From Anthonomus grandis grandis (lineage: Eukaryota; Arthropoda; Insecta; Coleoptera; Curculionidae): a stretch of DNA of 64,000 nucleotides. The stretch lies in assembly GCF_022605725.1 (NCBI RefSeq), contig NC_065554.1:25253100-25317099 (forward strand). Reading direction: 5' to 3'. The position numbers were made by a program, and so were the translations under genes. Shown here piece after piece: positions 22,940 through 34,429 of the stretch. Positions within the stretch are counted from its first letter, which is position 1. Each line of letters begins with the position of its first letter. Under the pieces are notes generated by a model that made no database searches, was not told the origin of the DNA, and saw only the letters and a list, made by a program, of their open reading frames with translations.

Positions 22940-23441
22940 GGTCGAAATTGTTTATCGAATTAATTGGTTTTTATTTCATGTTGTCGTCCATGGATAATTT
23001 TTAGAATGAGTTAAAGATACTTAATTTTTTTTTTTCGAAAACAAAGCCAGATATGAAGATAATATAAGATACGAAAAAGTTGTATTTTTAGTTGCTTAAA
23101 TACAAAAATAAATAAAAAGCTGCAAAACAATTATTGGCCTTGTTTTTTTCTCAACAATAAGCACGTGGTGCCCACTGATTCGCCACTGGACCTAATAATT
23201 TCAATCTAGTTACAGCTAAATAAGGGTCTTATAACTTCAAATAACTGCACCAAATTTCAACCAAATCGGTTTAAGGATAATTATAGTATTTTTAAAATAC
23301 CCTTATTTTTTTGAACCATCATCGCCCTGTATCTCAGAAACAAAGCAACTCCGGACATACGTTCATAGGACCTTTATTTCATAAAACGACCTAACGATTC
23401 ACCCTGTATAGTTTCGTACCGTAGTTAGGAAACACCCTGTA
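22912..23441 (-). repeat. Right terminal inverted repeat of the mariner-type element
   Basis: Inverse of 21064-21581. It includes the last nine codons and the stop of the transposase frame, so coding sequence is part of the inverted repeat. Confidence 0.9.
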
Positions 23442-23444
23442 TAA

Positions 23445-25440
23445 TTTTAGAAAATAAAGAAATTATGTTATATAATATTTAATTATATATTAAATATTAA
23501 ACGATTTTTGTTTTAAATAAATATAGTACAAATTAATTTTTTAAACGTTCAGATCTAAAATAATCAACAAAAAAATCAAAATTGTAGTTTGTTCCTAATA
23601 TCTAATTTGAAAAAATAGAAAAATAAAACAAGAAAATCATTAAAAAAATTTATTCGACAAAATAAATTATTTTCCTTTAGTACGACAAAGTAACTTAACA
23701 ATCTGATAAAAAGGACGTGGATTCAAAGCTCTAATGGTCCAAAATACAATCAAGGTTCCAAATTAACAAAATGTTGATTTTTTTGAGATATAATTATTGC
23801 TATAAGTTAAGAAAATCAACAAAAAAATACAAAATAGATTTTTTCTTAATACGTAATTTGAGAAAATAGGAAGACAAATAAAAAATCATAAACGTGATTT
23901 TCTTTTGACTCCCTTTGTTAAATTAGTTAATTTTCTTGCCTACTGGAAAGTTGAATTTCCTTATTTTTACTAAAAAAAGTTGAAAAATTAATTTAAGCAA
24001 AGTTTTGGATTCACAATTTCAAGCAAGAAATAGCCGTTTTCAAAAAGCTACTTTTGTTAAAGCTTGCCCAAGATACTCAATTTTAGAATAATTTTGTATT
24101 TCATACCTACTAAATAATGTCTGTTTTTTATTAAATAGTTTGAAAAACCAGTTTTTTCATGACTTATTCATGAAATTATTTCATTTCAAGTTTTTTTCCA
24201 AAGGGTTCAAATTTCGGGAACGATTTCGTGTTCAAAAAATGTCAAATTAAAAGTTTTGTTATTATTAACAATTAGGGTTCAAAAATTGAAAAAACAACAA
24301 AAAATGCAATTTTTTACTAAAGTATTGAGAAAAAGAATAGAGAATCACAGGCGTATTTTTTTATTTTCCTTATTAAAATATTTTTTTTCTAATACAAAAC
24401 TTTACTGTACTTTAAAATCATCTATTTTCTAAATACTATCATCTATTCTTCCAATTTTGAGCGAAATTTTTTAGTGTCAAATTGTTTTTTTAAGCAAAAT
24501 TAAAAAAAAAAACAGTAAACAGGCAAACATTATACATGTGATTGTTTTTCACATCGACGTGAAAAATGAAAACTAGTTTCTTTGTTTTTTTTTTTTGAAA
24601 AACTAATTGGAAACAACTAATTGAAAACTAATTGAAATAATTATTATTACGAGTAACTTAAGATTTCCTAGTTTAGGCCAAAATTCCAAAAAAATAAAAA
24701 ACTACCAATTAATTTTTTTTTTTATAGAATTGGAGAAACTAAAAAAATTATAAACGCAATTTTTCGTGGCTTCCCTCTGTTACGCTTTCTTCTGTATAAT
24801 AAATGAAAAATGTTTTTCAGGGTTTAAAATTCTAACAAAATTTCTTTAATATAGAATATGAGAATAAAAAGCAATAAGAAAAATTAAAATAGTAAACGTA
24901 TTTTTTACGTATTTGGCTTCCTCGAACACATAAATAATTTGGTTTAAATTCTATTAAATAGTTTAAGATCGGCGAATAATAAAAAACTGGCTTTTACTTA
25001 TTATTTATTCATTGATTATTTCAAAATCCGAATTAAACCAAATTTTTAGTTCAAAATTTCAAAAACTTAAAAGACTGAATACTGAAATTGATTTTTTTAT
25101 AATAGAATTTAAAATGTTGTACTTATAAGGTAAAGTCGATAAAATTATAGTTTTTTTTTTAATCAAAAAATTGATGAAAATTAATAAATATGAATTTGTA
25201 CCACATGTAAAGCAAAATACTTGACTCAAATTTTGAAAAATTTAGAAAAAAATCATAAAATATGTAAATATATTATTTTTAAATGGTTTTCATTTTTGGG
25301 CAGAATTGTTTGGTTAAAACATCCAAAAAAATTAGGCGTTAAACTACTTTTTTTTAAATATGGAATTCGAGAAAATAGGAAAATATCCGAAATCATAACC
25401 AAAGTGATCCTGTAAAACACACACAAAAATTATCGAAAAT
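23445..25440. repeat. Degenerate A/T-rich repeat, right part
   Basis: The phrase (A)ACGTGATTTT or its variants recurs near 23893, 24350, 24533, 24752 and 24897, often followed by TGGCTTCC or GACTCCC and an AAATTTCAAAA-like spacer. Spacing is irregular, 100-450 bases. No coding potential. Confidence 0.5.
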
Positions 25441-25599
25441 CAGTTTTTTAATTACAAATTAAAAAATATATATCTCTACAATATAGAAGAAAAATTAGGT
25501 AATTCAAAGTCCTTATATTTAAGCAAATTTTTACATTCTTGGAAGATTGACAAACTAAGAAGTCAGTCTTATATTTTCTTTTTCACAAAAAAGGCGTTG

Positions 25600-26660
25600 G
25601 AAATAATTCAGGATTTTTTACCAGCACCTGTTTAACTATTTTCCAGATACCAAGGACCACTCGGCCTCATTTAAATAACATTTGTTAGAAAAAACAAAAT
25701 CCTGAGAAAGGCCTTAATAGAAATCGAAAAATAACCCCACCAAACGAAATCGCAATTATTTCAAAAATAAATCCATTAAATTCTTCATTAATTCAACGCT
25801 CTAACATTGTTACAATAGGCACGTCAACGAGAACTTTATCATTTTCAATCGGACCAACACATGTTCCTGATTAAATATGACCAACTGTCACTGGATGATC
25901 GATCGTTTTCAGATTAGCATCAAGTTATTATCGAATGGGAGAGGTCACTGATCCCATATGCCCGTCTCCTTTCCGCGTACACGTTGACAGGTTAGTATTA
26001 TCTTTGTTTTATTTAAATCACGCAGTATTGTCCGTGGGTGCGTAGGAAGAAATGAGAATTTGTTATTATTGACGCGACTTGTAACAATATTTACAAAAGA
26101 CCCTTAAAATCAATCAAAAAGAAGACCTTAGACGTTTTAATAACTCCCCCATAATATAGAGGCTTGTACATAACCCCAAAAAGCAAATAACATCAAAAAG
26201 GGAGCGAAACTGATATGACGTGAACGTCTGTGTCGACTAATAATGGCCTTTGCTTACGCCCCCCCGGGGCCACAGAGGCCTAAATCCCTGTTTGCACTCT
26301 GGAAACCTCAACCTTTTTTTTTCTTTTCCGGAAAATCCCTCCCTCTTTGAAGTCGCGACTAGTTCAATGCGATATTGAAAATTCTCGCTTCAACGATGCC
26401 GGTTCTCCGGTTTATTAGTTTTTCCAGCGGGTCTTTGATAAGCCATATTAGTTAGAAAGAAGGCACCAGCAAGACCAATATCCGGCTATATCCTAATATG
26501 TATAAAATAACCTGCTTCTTTCGAATACAAAGCGACGCTGGATTATAGCCGACAAACAGACGCCACCAATATTGATTTTCTATTCCATTGTACCTGTGTT
26601 GACATGGGACATTATTACCCCCGTTTTGTTGCCCGTGATTCGGGAAAGTTTTATAGTTCT
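25600..26660. other. GC-elevated island, candidate noncoding element
   Basis: The longest relatively GC-rich stretch of the left half. It includes TGATCGATCG near 25893, CCCCCCCGGGGCC near 26260 and a T/C run near 26312-26326. A plus-strand ACAG|GTTAGT occurs at 25990, with moderate pyrimidine lead. No open frame with a recognisable product. Confidence 0.35.
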
Positions 26661-26984
26661 TGTTTTTTTTTTTTTGATGGCAGTTGGGACCACAAACAAT
26701 ACTTATAATGTGGATTTATTAAATCATTAGCTGAAGGCCATTAAAAGTCGTTAGGGTAGTTTTTTTCTTGGGGTGATTTGTCAGCTGCAAATAAAATATA
26801 TAAATATTTTATTGTTTGTAGATTTGTTTTTAATTTTGTAGACAACGATAGTAAAACAGTATAAAAACATACAAAGAAAAGGCACAATACAGAATACACA
26901 TAAAAAATACTGTATATTTTCGTGAAATAAAACAAAAACAAAAATTGTTTGTGGTTTTGTCAAATTTTGGATTGAAGTTTCCAG

Positions 26985-28570
26985 AATGCAGGAAGTTTTT
27001 CTATTAAGTAACTTCTTGTTATTTCTAAATACCTTGTGTATCTTTTAAAATGTCTATATGAGGATTTATTACAAATTAATTGAAGAACCTTTTCTCCTTG
27101 ACTAGAGAATGGGAGCAGTCAGAAGGATTTTAATTTTGTGAAGTCTGTAGTTCACAATCACATATTGTAATTCTGATAACATTTTCTCGATTAATTTTTT
27201 ATCACAGTCTTTGGGAAAGTATAAAGTATTTTTATTTTTTTCACGTGTTTTCGTCGAGAAAAGAGCTTGTTGAGCTTAGGCTTACAGTTTTGTATCAAAT
27301 TTTGGGTCCAGAATTTAAAAAACGCAAAAAAAAGGCGTCAAAATTTTTTTTTATTTTAAAATTTGCGTAAGTAGGAAATAATCGAAAATCATTAAAAGGC
27401 TTTTTTTCCAGTGGAAAACCCAAGACATTTATTATCAATTTTATTCTGAAAAAAATTAATGGAGAATGTTCCAGGTTTTCGATTTTGGAATAAAGATTCA
27501 AAAAGCTAAAAAAAATTTACGAAATTCAGGCGAGATCTCTATCAAGTCACTTCGTAATTTTTTTCCTAAATATCCTGTGTATCTTTTGAAAAATATATAT
27601 TAAAGAATTTGTTACAAAATATTTGGAGAACGTCCTGTAATTCTCAATTAAAGAATTGACGTAGTCGATGGGTTTTAATTTCTAATAAAGTGTGTAATTC
27701 ATCATCACTGGAAGGGCTTCTCAAGGTTGTAATTTCGATTAAATTTTCTCAATCGATCACATCAATTTTCGTCCCTAAAAAATGATACATTTTTAATTTT
27801 TTTTTTTGAAAAAAACAGAAAAAACAAATTTTGCCTACAGATTTTAAAAAAAGGCATCAATTTTCTGTTAATGTAGAATTTGCGTAGCTAGGCAATAATT
27901 CAAATTCATTTAAGCCTCATTTTCTCCTATACAATTTAAATTTTTTATGCATTTATAGAAAAATTTAAAATATGTATAATATCTTTTTTGAAAAAAATAA
28001 TGAAAAATGTTTAAGGTTTCCAACTTTTGGATTGAAGTTTCCAAAAATAAAAAAAAAATAGAAACCAGGCGACTTTCCATTAGGCAACTTCTTTATTCTT
28101 CTGAAGGCCCTGTGTATCTTTCGAAATTTTTCTATAGGAGAACTGATTAAAAATTAATTATAGAACCTGTACTCCTTAATTGGAGAATAGGCGCAGTCGG
28201 TAGGATTTTAAATTGTGAGGAAGTGTGTAGTTTAAAATCATTGGAAAAGTTGATTTTTACAAAATTTATTCGATAAATCGAAAATTTTAGATTGAAGTTT
28301 CAAAAAACCTCATAAAAAAAATGACGGAACCAAGCGACGTTTTTTACTAAGTTACTTCATTACATTTTTCTGAATACCTTGTGCATTTTTTGAATAATTT
28401 CTGTATGAGAATTTACTACCAATTCAATATAAAACCTATATTTACTTTGACTGGAGAATGGGCGCAGTCGATGAGATTTTAATTTGTAATAAAGTTTTTA
28501 TTTTTTAAATCGCTTATAGGGCTTGTCAAAGTTGTATATTTGATAAAAGTGTCTTTAAGTTTTCTTCCAA
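26985..28570. repeat. Degenerate tandem repeat, ~269-bp units in 538-bp dimers
   Basis: A segment with AAGTAACTTC, CCTTGTGTATCTTTT, GAACCT, GGAGAATGGGCGCAGTCG and GATTTTAATTTGT recurs. The TTGTGTA landmark is at about 27034, 27574, 28110 and 28379, so steps are 540, 536 and 269. Between the widely spaced copies a second segment (AAAGGCGTCAAAA, AATTTGCGTAAGTAGGAAATAAT) appears at 27320 and 27850. The array therefore alternates two unit types and then repeats the first type directly. Confidence 0.85.
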
Positions 28571-28574
28571 ACCT

Positions 28575-29240
28575 GCTTCCCACTATATACTGAAATAAAT
28601 GAAATTCAATCCCTTTGATACCCTTACCGAATGCGTGGGAAACCTCTTGTACCTAATATTTAGCTTTCCTTTCATAAGAATAGAAACGAAGCCTGAAAAT
28701 AGATAGAAATCTTAGACGCTTGTAAAAAAATTTAGAAGTATTCCTGAGGACGAAATAATAGAATACGTTTACTTGAAAGATATATGCAAAGGTAAGTCAA
28801 AAATTATTCCAAATATTGAAGAAAAGTAGTTGAATTACCTAGAAAATCTAAAAAAGGCTCCAAATAGCCACAGAAAAATTAAATTTGATTCCAATATAAA
28901 TAAAAATAGAAAAAATTAGAAAATTATGCAGGGGCTGGAAAAATAAATAACCGCTGTAAAATACCTGAATAAATTCCAGGCTGAATGCAAATAAATTATT
29001 GCTTAAATCTGTAACTATCAACGATATTTTAAACATAATTTAAAAAATTAAAACAAATGCAATTGGTCCAGGCCAATTACATTTAATTGTTGTCCATTTT
29101 TAATTCCTCATATAACTCATTTAATAAAAGATATAAATAAATAAAAGTACTATGCTTCTTAATCATAGTCAAAATAGTATATGTATATTGTATAGTACAT
29201 AGTCGAAGAACAACTAAATGCATTTGGAAAAAAGTCAAAA
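28575..29240. other. AT-rich stretch, nothing recognised
   Basis: No repeat or coding motif seen. A plus-strand AAAG|GTAAGT at about 28791 lacks a pyrimidine tract. Confidence 0.4.
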
Positions 29241-29249
29241 ATTAAAATG

Positions 29250-30640
29250 ATTCAGTTTCCAATTTTAAGTAAAAATTCATGAAAATGACATAACTGGAGT
29301 AAACATGTTTTTTTTTCAATGAATATTCGATTGTTTATAACTCGAAAACCAACGCAGGTGCACACTTAAAATTTTTTACACAGATTCCTCAAATAAATTC
29401 ATTAGACACGTATTTCAGCGTTTTTTACTCAAAATAAAGAGTGTTCATAAAAATGACATAATTGAAGTGAACATGATTTTTTTGTTCAAAGAATAATTAA
29501 ATGTTCATAAGTCGAAATCCAACGCAGATGCACATTTAAAAATTTGTACACAGATCGTTCAAAAAAATTTATTAGACACGTATTTTAGCGTTTTTCAATG
29601 AATATAAAGACTGTTAATAAAAATGAACTAATACGAGTAAACATAATTTCTTTATCAAACTATTAATCAATTGCTCATATCTCGAAAACCTAAGCAAATT
29701 CACACCTAAAGATGTGTATACAAATTGTTCAAGAAAATTCATTAGACACGTATTTCAGCGTTTTTTAATGAATATGAAGTGTGTTCATAAAAATGACATA
29801 ATATGAGGGAACACGATTTTTTCTCTAAATAATAATCAATTGCTCATCACTCAAAAAACTAAGCAAATGCACAACTAAAAATGTGTATACAAATTGCTTA
29901 GGGAAATTCATTAGAGACGTATTTCAGCGCTTTTCAGTAAATATGAAGTGTGTTCACGTGAAGGAGTGAACACGATTTTCTTCTGAAAATAACGATCACT
30001 CTCTCATAACTCGACAACCAAAGTAGATGCACAATTAAAAGTGTGTACACAGATTGCTCAAATAAATTTGTTAGACACGTATTTCAGCGTTTTTTAATAA
30101 ATAAGAAGTATGTTCATAAAAATGACATAACAGGAGTAAACACGATTTTCTTCTAAATATAATGATCAATTGCTGATAACTCGAAAACCAAAGCAGACGC
30201 ACACTTAAAAATGTGTACATAGATTGCTCAAATAAATTCGTTAGACACGTATTTCAGAGTTTTTCAATGAATATGAAGTGTGTTCATAAAAATTACATAA
30301 TATTAGGGAACACGATTTTTTCTCAAAATACTAATCAATTGCTCATAATTCGAAAACCTAAGGAAACATAAACCTACAAATGTGCATACAAATTGCTCAA
30401 AGAAATTCATTAAACACGTATTTCGGCAATTTTCAATGAATATAAAGCGTGTTCCTAAAAACGACATAATAGGAGTGATTTTCTTCTGAAAATAATAATC
30501 ACTTTCTCATAACTCGACAACCAAAGCAGATGCACAATTAAAAGTGTGTACACAGATTGCTCAAAGAAATTCGTTAGATACGTATTTCAGCGTTTTTCGC
30601 AGATGCACACTTAAAAATTTGTACAAATGATTGTACATAA
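29250..30640 (+). repeat. 170-bp tandem satellite, about 8 units
   Basis: Landmark ATTAGACACGTATTTCAGCG or its variants at about 29401, 29571, 29741, 29910, 30070, 30240, 30409 and 30573, steps of 160-170. Each unit also contains GTGTTCATAAAAATGACATA, AATCAATTGCTCATAACTCG and GCACACTTAAAAATGTGTAC. A truncated unit (CGCAGATGCACACTTAAAAA) closes the array near 30597. Confidence 0.95.
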
Positions 30641-30779
30641 TAATACTTTTTGTGTCTGAACAAATTTGCACTAAAATTCACCAAAACCCGTTAAAACGCC
30701 ATGCTAAAAGATCTCGTTAAAACTCCCCAGATGCCTTATAACACAACCCTCAAACAACATTATTTATAAATGATTTACA

Positions 30780-31380
30780 TTAAATATCTCTGGCAACATT
30801 CACTCGACTAATTTCGCATCCGTCGAGGAGGAAAAGGAGGAGGAGAATAAGGAGGAGGAGGAGGTAGAGGCATCACGTTCGTAATATCACCATCGGATCT
30901 AAGAGTGACGCGACATGTTGCGAGCTATATTAAGATCTCTCGTCTCCCTTTAGCTGAACAAAGACTTCGGAGGCGACGCTTCCCTTTAGATGCGAATTAA
31001 ACAGATGTTTCTGCCGGATAAAATCCAGAAATTGCATCCCGGTGTGTCCCGGAAAGCCAACGATCTGCGCCAAGGTTTGTTATAATTTTATTGGGAGCAT
31101 CAGGACGATTCGGCTTTCGAGTTTCTGAGCGTTTTCGCTTTGAAACTGTTAAATGCGCGCCACGGTCAAAGTTCCAATCAAACAAAGACACACTGAAAAC
31201 AATCGGAAAAGTGGCATTCGCTCGTGAATGAGCCTCGCGAATTATCGTAACACAATCCGGGAAATTAACCGAGTAAATGTCCTTCCTCTCAGTCGGTTTC
31301 TATAACTTTGACTGAGGCGGAGGATGGAAAGTATGTTGCCCGTACTAGCAGCCAGACACTTTTCTCGGCACTCTGTTGGA
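30780..31380. other. GC-elevated island with GGA tract, candidate noncoding element
   Basis: Begins with a purine GGA/GAG simple repeat (about 30823-30866) followed by mixed-composition sequence up to 31380. The minus 64-codon frame (30997-31191) has no known match. A regulatory role is inference. Confidence 0.4.
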
Positions 31381-31539
31381 TTAGTTTTCTACATGGTCCT
31401 CTCTTAAATATACATGGAATGAGTTTTACTGGTGCAGTTTCCGAAAGAGACTTGCTACAATTGGATTGTGTTGAAATTATAATTTGAAATTGTGAATGTA
31501 GTATATGAAAAATTACTATTGGGTCACTGAATTTACTTT

Positions 31540-32470
31540 AATAATATGCCATTGAATCTGATTCATGAGCCGATTTGATTGGTCTGATATGATGGATTCA
31601 ACTAACTGTCGCCTTTCATGTTTTTTAAGTAAGAGAAAAATTTGATCACATCAGCTGATGAATCAGCTGCTTTTATTTGGTTGATAAGTAAACGCCAGTT
31701 AGGATTTTTACCTTTTCTTCCTCCTTACTGGTTTTCGTAATGATTTTGCATGCGTTCTACTGATTTAACTACATTTATACCAAAGATTTAAGGTCCCTTA
31801 TCGGTAGACCCTCAATAGAACTACAGTCTTCCTGGATGCACTTCGTACAGATCAAAAATTTCATTCTGTATATGACTTCTTTCGGTCACTATTGCATGTT
31901 ATTTTCCTATTACTACTAAAATGTGATTTTCTTAAGTATGCTACATGAGAAACCCCTAGATTTATTGATGATGGGACGCTTTTGTTCCTTCCAGGCAATT
32001 GAGTGCATTCTATCATCAGTAATGCTCAACATACTTATTTGTAGATCTTTCGAGAATTTAGGGTCCCTATTACTAATAAAATGTGGGTTTTTTAGTTATA
32101 CTAGGTACATGAGAAAAACCTAATTTGATTCATGATAAAATGTTTTTGTTTCTTAATTTAATGCGTTAAAGCTCTGGTCACCTGTAGATCTATTGAGGAT
32201 TAAGGATCGCTCATCTTGCTCTCAGTTTTGCCTAGTAAGTGATCAATATGATCAATTCTGCGTAGTAACTTTTATTTTGAGGTTGATTGATACTTCTAAA
32301 AGCACCTCATTACCTCTTTTCTGAAGCCCTGCTACAGTATCTGATGCATGAGCTGCTTTTATTGGTAAGTAAATGACAATTAGGGATTTTACCTCCTCAC
32401 TAAAGCTCTGCTTTACCACCTTGTAAGTCAGTTGCTCCTATAGTTAAGTGATAAGTAAATTAAACTGGGC
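31540..32470. repeat. Degenerate repeat, units of ~165 bp and a longer duplication
   Basis: The phrase ACTAAAATGTG, then TACATGAGAAA-CC, then TTTGTT-CTT recurs at about 31915 and 32079. A separate phrase (TGAATCAGCTGCTTTTATT, then AAGTAAA, then CAGTTAGGATTTTTACC) occurs at 31660 and, changed, at 32344. One TTCCAGGCAATTGAG motif is present near 31992. Confidence 0.55.
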
Positions 32471-32839
32471 TGGTTGAGGTGTGAGGTGCTTCACCATAAA
32501 AGTCAAGAATTGAGTAAAAAAGTTGATGATAAAATGTAGGGGTAGAAAAAAGTACCGAAATGCAGTCTGGACAGAAAAACACATTTTCAGAATATCCAGG
32601 TAGAGCAAAAAAAAAGACAATCAGAATCAAGAGCCTTGACAAAATGAAAAATTTAAAAAAAAGGAGTAAGAGAGAAACAATAAAAATGAATACACTTAAA
32701 AAGAAGGAAAAAAGAGAACAATTAAATAAGAAAGGCAGAACTATAGCTATTTATGCTTCAAAATATCCTCAGAAATATTTAAATCAAAGAATCTGTCACA
32801 ATTAAAAAACATTAATGAAAGAGAAGACAGTAAATAAGT

Positions 32840-33380
32840 ATTTATTAAGACCCACTAGTAACTTTTTTACAAGACCCTAGTTTCTTTATTCCAAAATGTT
32901 CATATTTAAAGTATGATGACACACTAGTTATTTTTTACAAATCCCTAGTTTGCTTTTTCAAATATTCTTATATTTTTCAAATATTTAATTTTTTTTTTTA
33001 CATTTAAAGTACGAAATACTTCTAGTTACATCTGCATAAACTGCCATATCGTATCTTGATATATTTTTTTATTTAAAGTGTGATCGCGCACTAACAATTC
33101 GTTTACAAACCTCTAGTTTAATTATTAAAATATTCTTGAAGTATGATGGCACACTAGTATTTTTTTACAAACCCCTAGTTTGCTTGTTCGAATATTTTTA
33201 TATTTAAAGTAACTTGAAACACTAGTTATTTTTTTACAAACCCCTAGTTTCTTTATTAAAATATTTTTATATGCGAAGTATGATAATACACCGGTTATTT
33301 TTACAAACGCCTAGTTTTCTTATTCAATTATTTTTATATTATTTAATTATTTTCATTTAGGTATGATGACCCACTAGAGA
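32840..33380 (+). repeat. ~67-bp tandem repeat, 6-7 units
   Basis: CCCTAGTTT or its variants at about 32875, 32943, 33111, 33173, 33242 and 33309, with one decayed unit in the 168-base gap. Units also share AAGTATGATGACACACTAG and a T run followed by ACAAACCCC. Confidence 0.85.
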
Positions 33381-33399
33381 AAAAATCAAATCCTCCAAT

Positions 33400-34060
33400 A
33401 AAATTGAGAAGCCGACAAAAGCTACAAGACAATGACAAGAGTCCATGTGATCACAATTTCCATGTGATCCTTGACTGTTTAAAATAGTCTGGACAATATA
33501 TGAAAAAAAAATCAAATTTTCCTAATGTCTTTCCTTTTGTTTTCCCACCGGTATAAACGTGTGAGGGCGCGCTAATTCGCGAAATATATAAAAGCGACCT
33601 TGTCCGAAAATTGCCAAAGGCAAACAAAACCAAATCCAATTTCGGCCACTCCCGCGGTGTTTTCATAAAGGGAGTGGCCCTTCGTGTTGCTACAAAGGGC
33701 CTTTTTTGAGTGACGATACCGACAACTTCACCATCCCTCCCTTCCTCCCTGTCCTTCCTTGCTTTGCGCTCAGAGAGATGGAATTTTTGACAAATTAAAT
33801 TTTTATGCCTGGGACGTGTTTTGAAAAAGTTTCTATGAGGATTAAGTTAGGAATTTTTATTTTTAACTTTTACCTTTAGGAAAACTGAGAAGAATCTTTA
33901 ACACTTTTCTCATGTCTCTTTGGTTTCAATTTAAAGCGAATTGCTACGATGCGTTACAATCTGTTTAAGTTTCAATCGGATCGGCCAATTGGCTGGGGCT
34001 GAGGAGAGAAAATTGACCAATTTGTCCAATTTTCGTGTTTTCCGGACTGCTGTACGATTA
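33400..34060. other. GC-elevated island, candidate noncoding element
   Basis: The richest part is 33540-33790, including GGGCGCGCTAATTCGCG and a pyrimidine tract CCCTCCCTTCCTCCCTGTCC. No gene seen. Confidence 0.35.
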
Positions 34061-34429
34061 TTTTTTATATTCTAGGGCTTAATAAATAATAAATTCTAAG
34101 CAGTAAAAGTTTGACACTAATTTCCTTCATCAATAATGACTTCAACTGAAAATCCAATATGACTTTTATAATATTACTTGAAAAAACTAGGAGTGACATA
34201 AACTGCATTACAGAAAAGTGAAAAATTAAGGGATAAAGACTGTCTGAAAGAGCAACAGCTAGAGATGCCTCCAACTGTCAACCTGGAACAAATTGAAACT
34301 GAGTTATAAAAAATTGAGCCTTTTGCAGTGGATTGTATTGTATTCCTAGTAGTATTTAATTGTATTCCTATGAATTTTTTACTCTTTCTTATAGAGCCTC
34401 AATAACCGAAAAGAAATTAAAATATATTA

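Larger units (their letters stand above)
21064..23441 (+). mobile_element. Full-length mariner-type DNA transposon with ~520-bp terminal inverted repeats
   Basis: A 2378-bp element flanked by TA (21062-21063 and 23442-23443), the target duplication of the Tc1/mariner superfamily. It starts TACAGGGTGTTTCCTAACTA and ends with the inverse. The inverted repeats run from 21064 to about 21581 and from about 22912 to 23441, far longer than the ~30 bp of classic mariners. Within them, sub-terminal copies of ACAGGGTGAATC and ATACAGGGCGATG repeat the tip sequence. The right arm has about 28 bases (near 23247-23275) that the left arm lacks. The transposase inside is broken by frameshifts and a nonsense codon, so the copy cannot move by itself, although its ends could in principle be acted on in trans. 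Confidence 0.93.

Noticed and set aside
28786..28797. Plus-strand splice donor AAAG|GTAAGT
   Set aside because: No pyrimidine tract before it and no coding frame leading to it.
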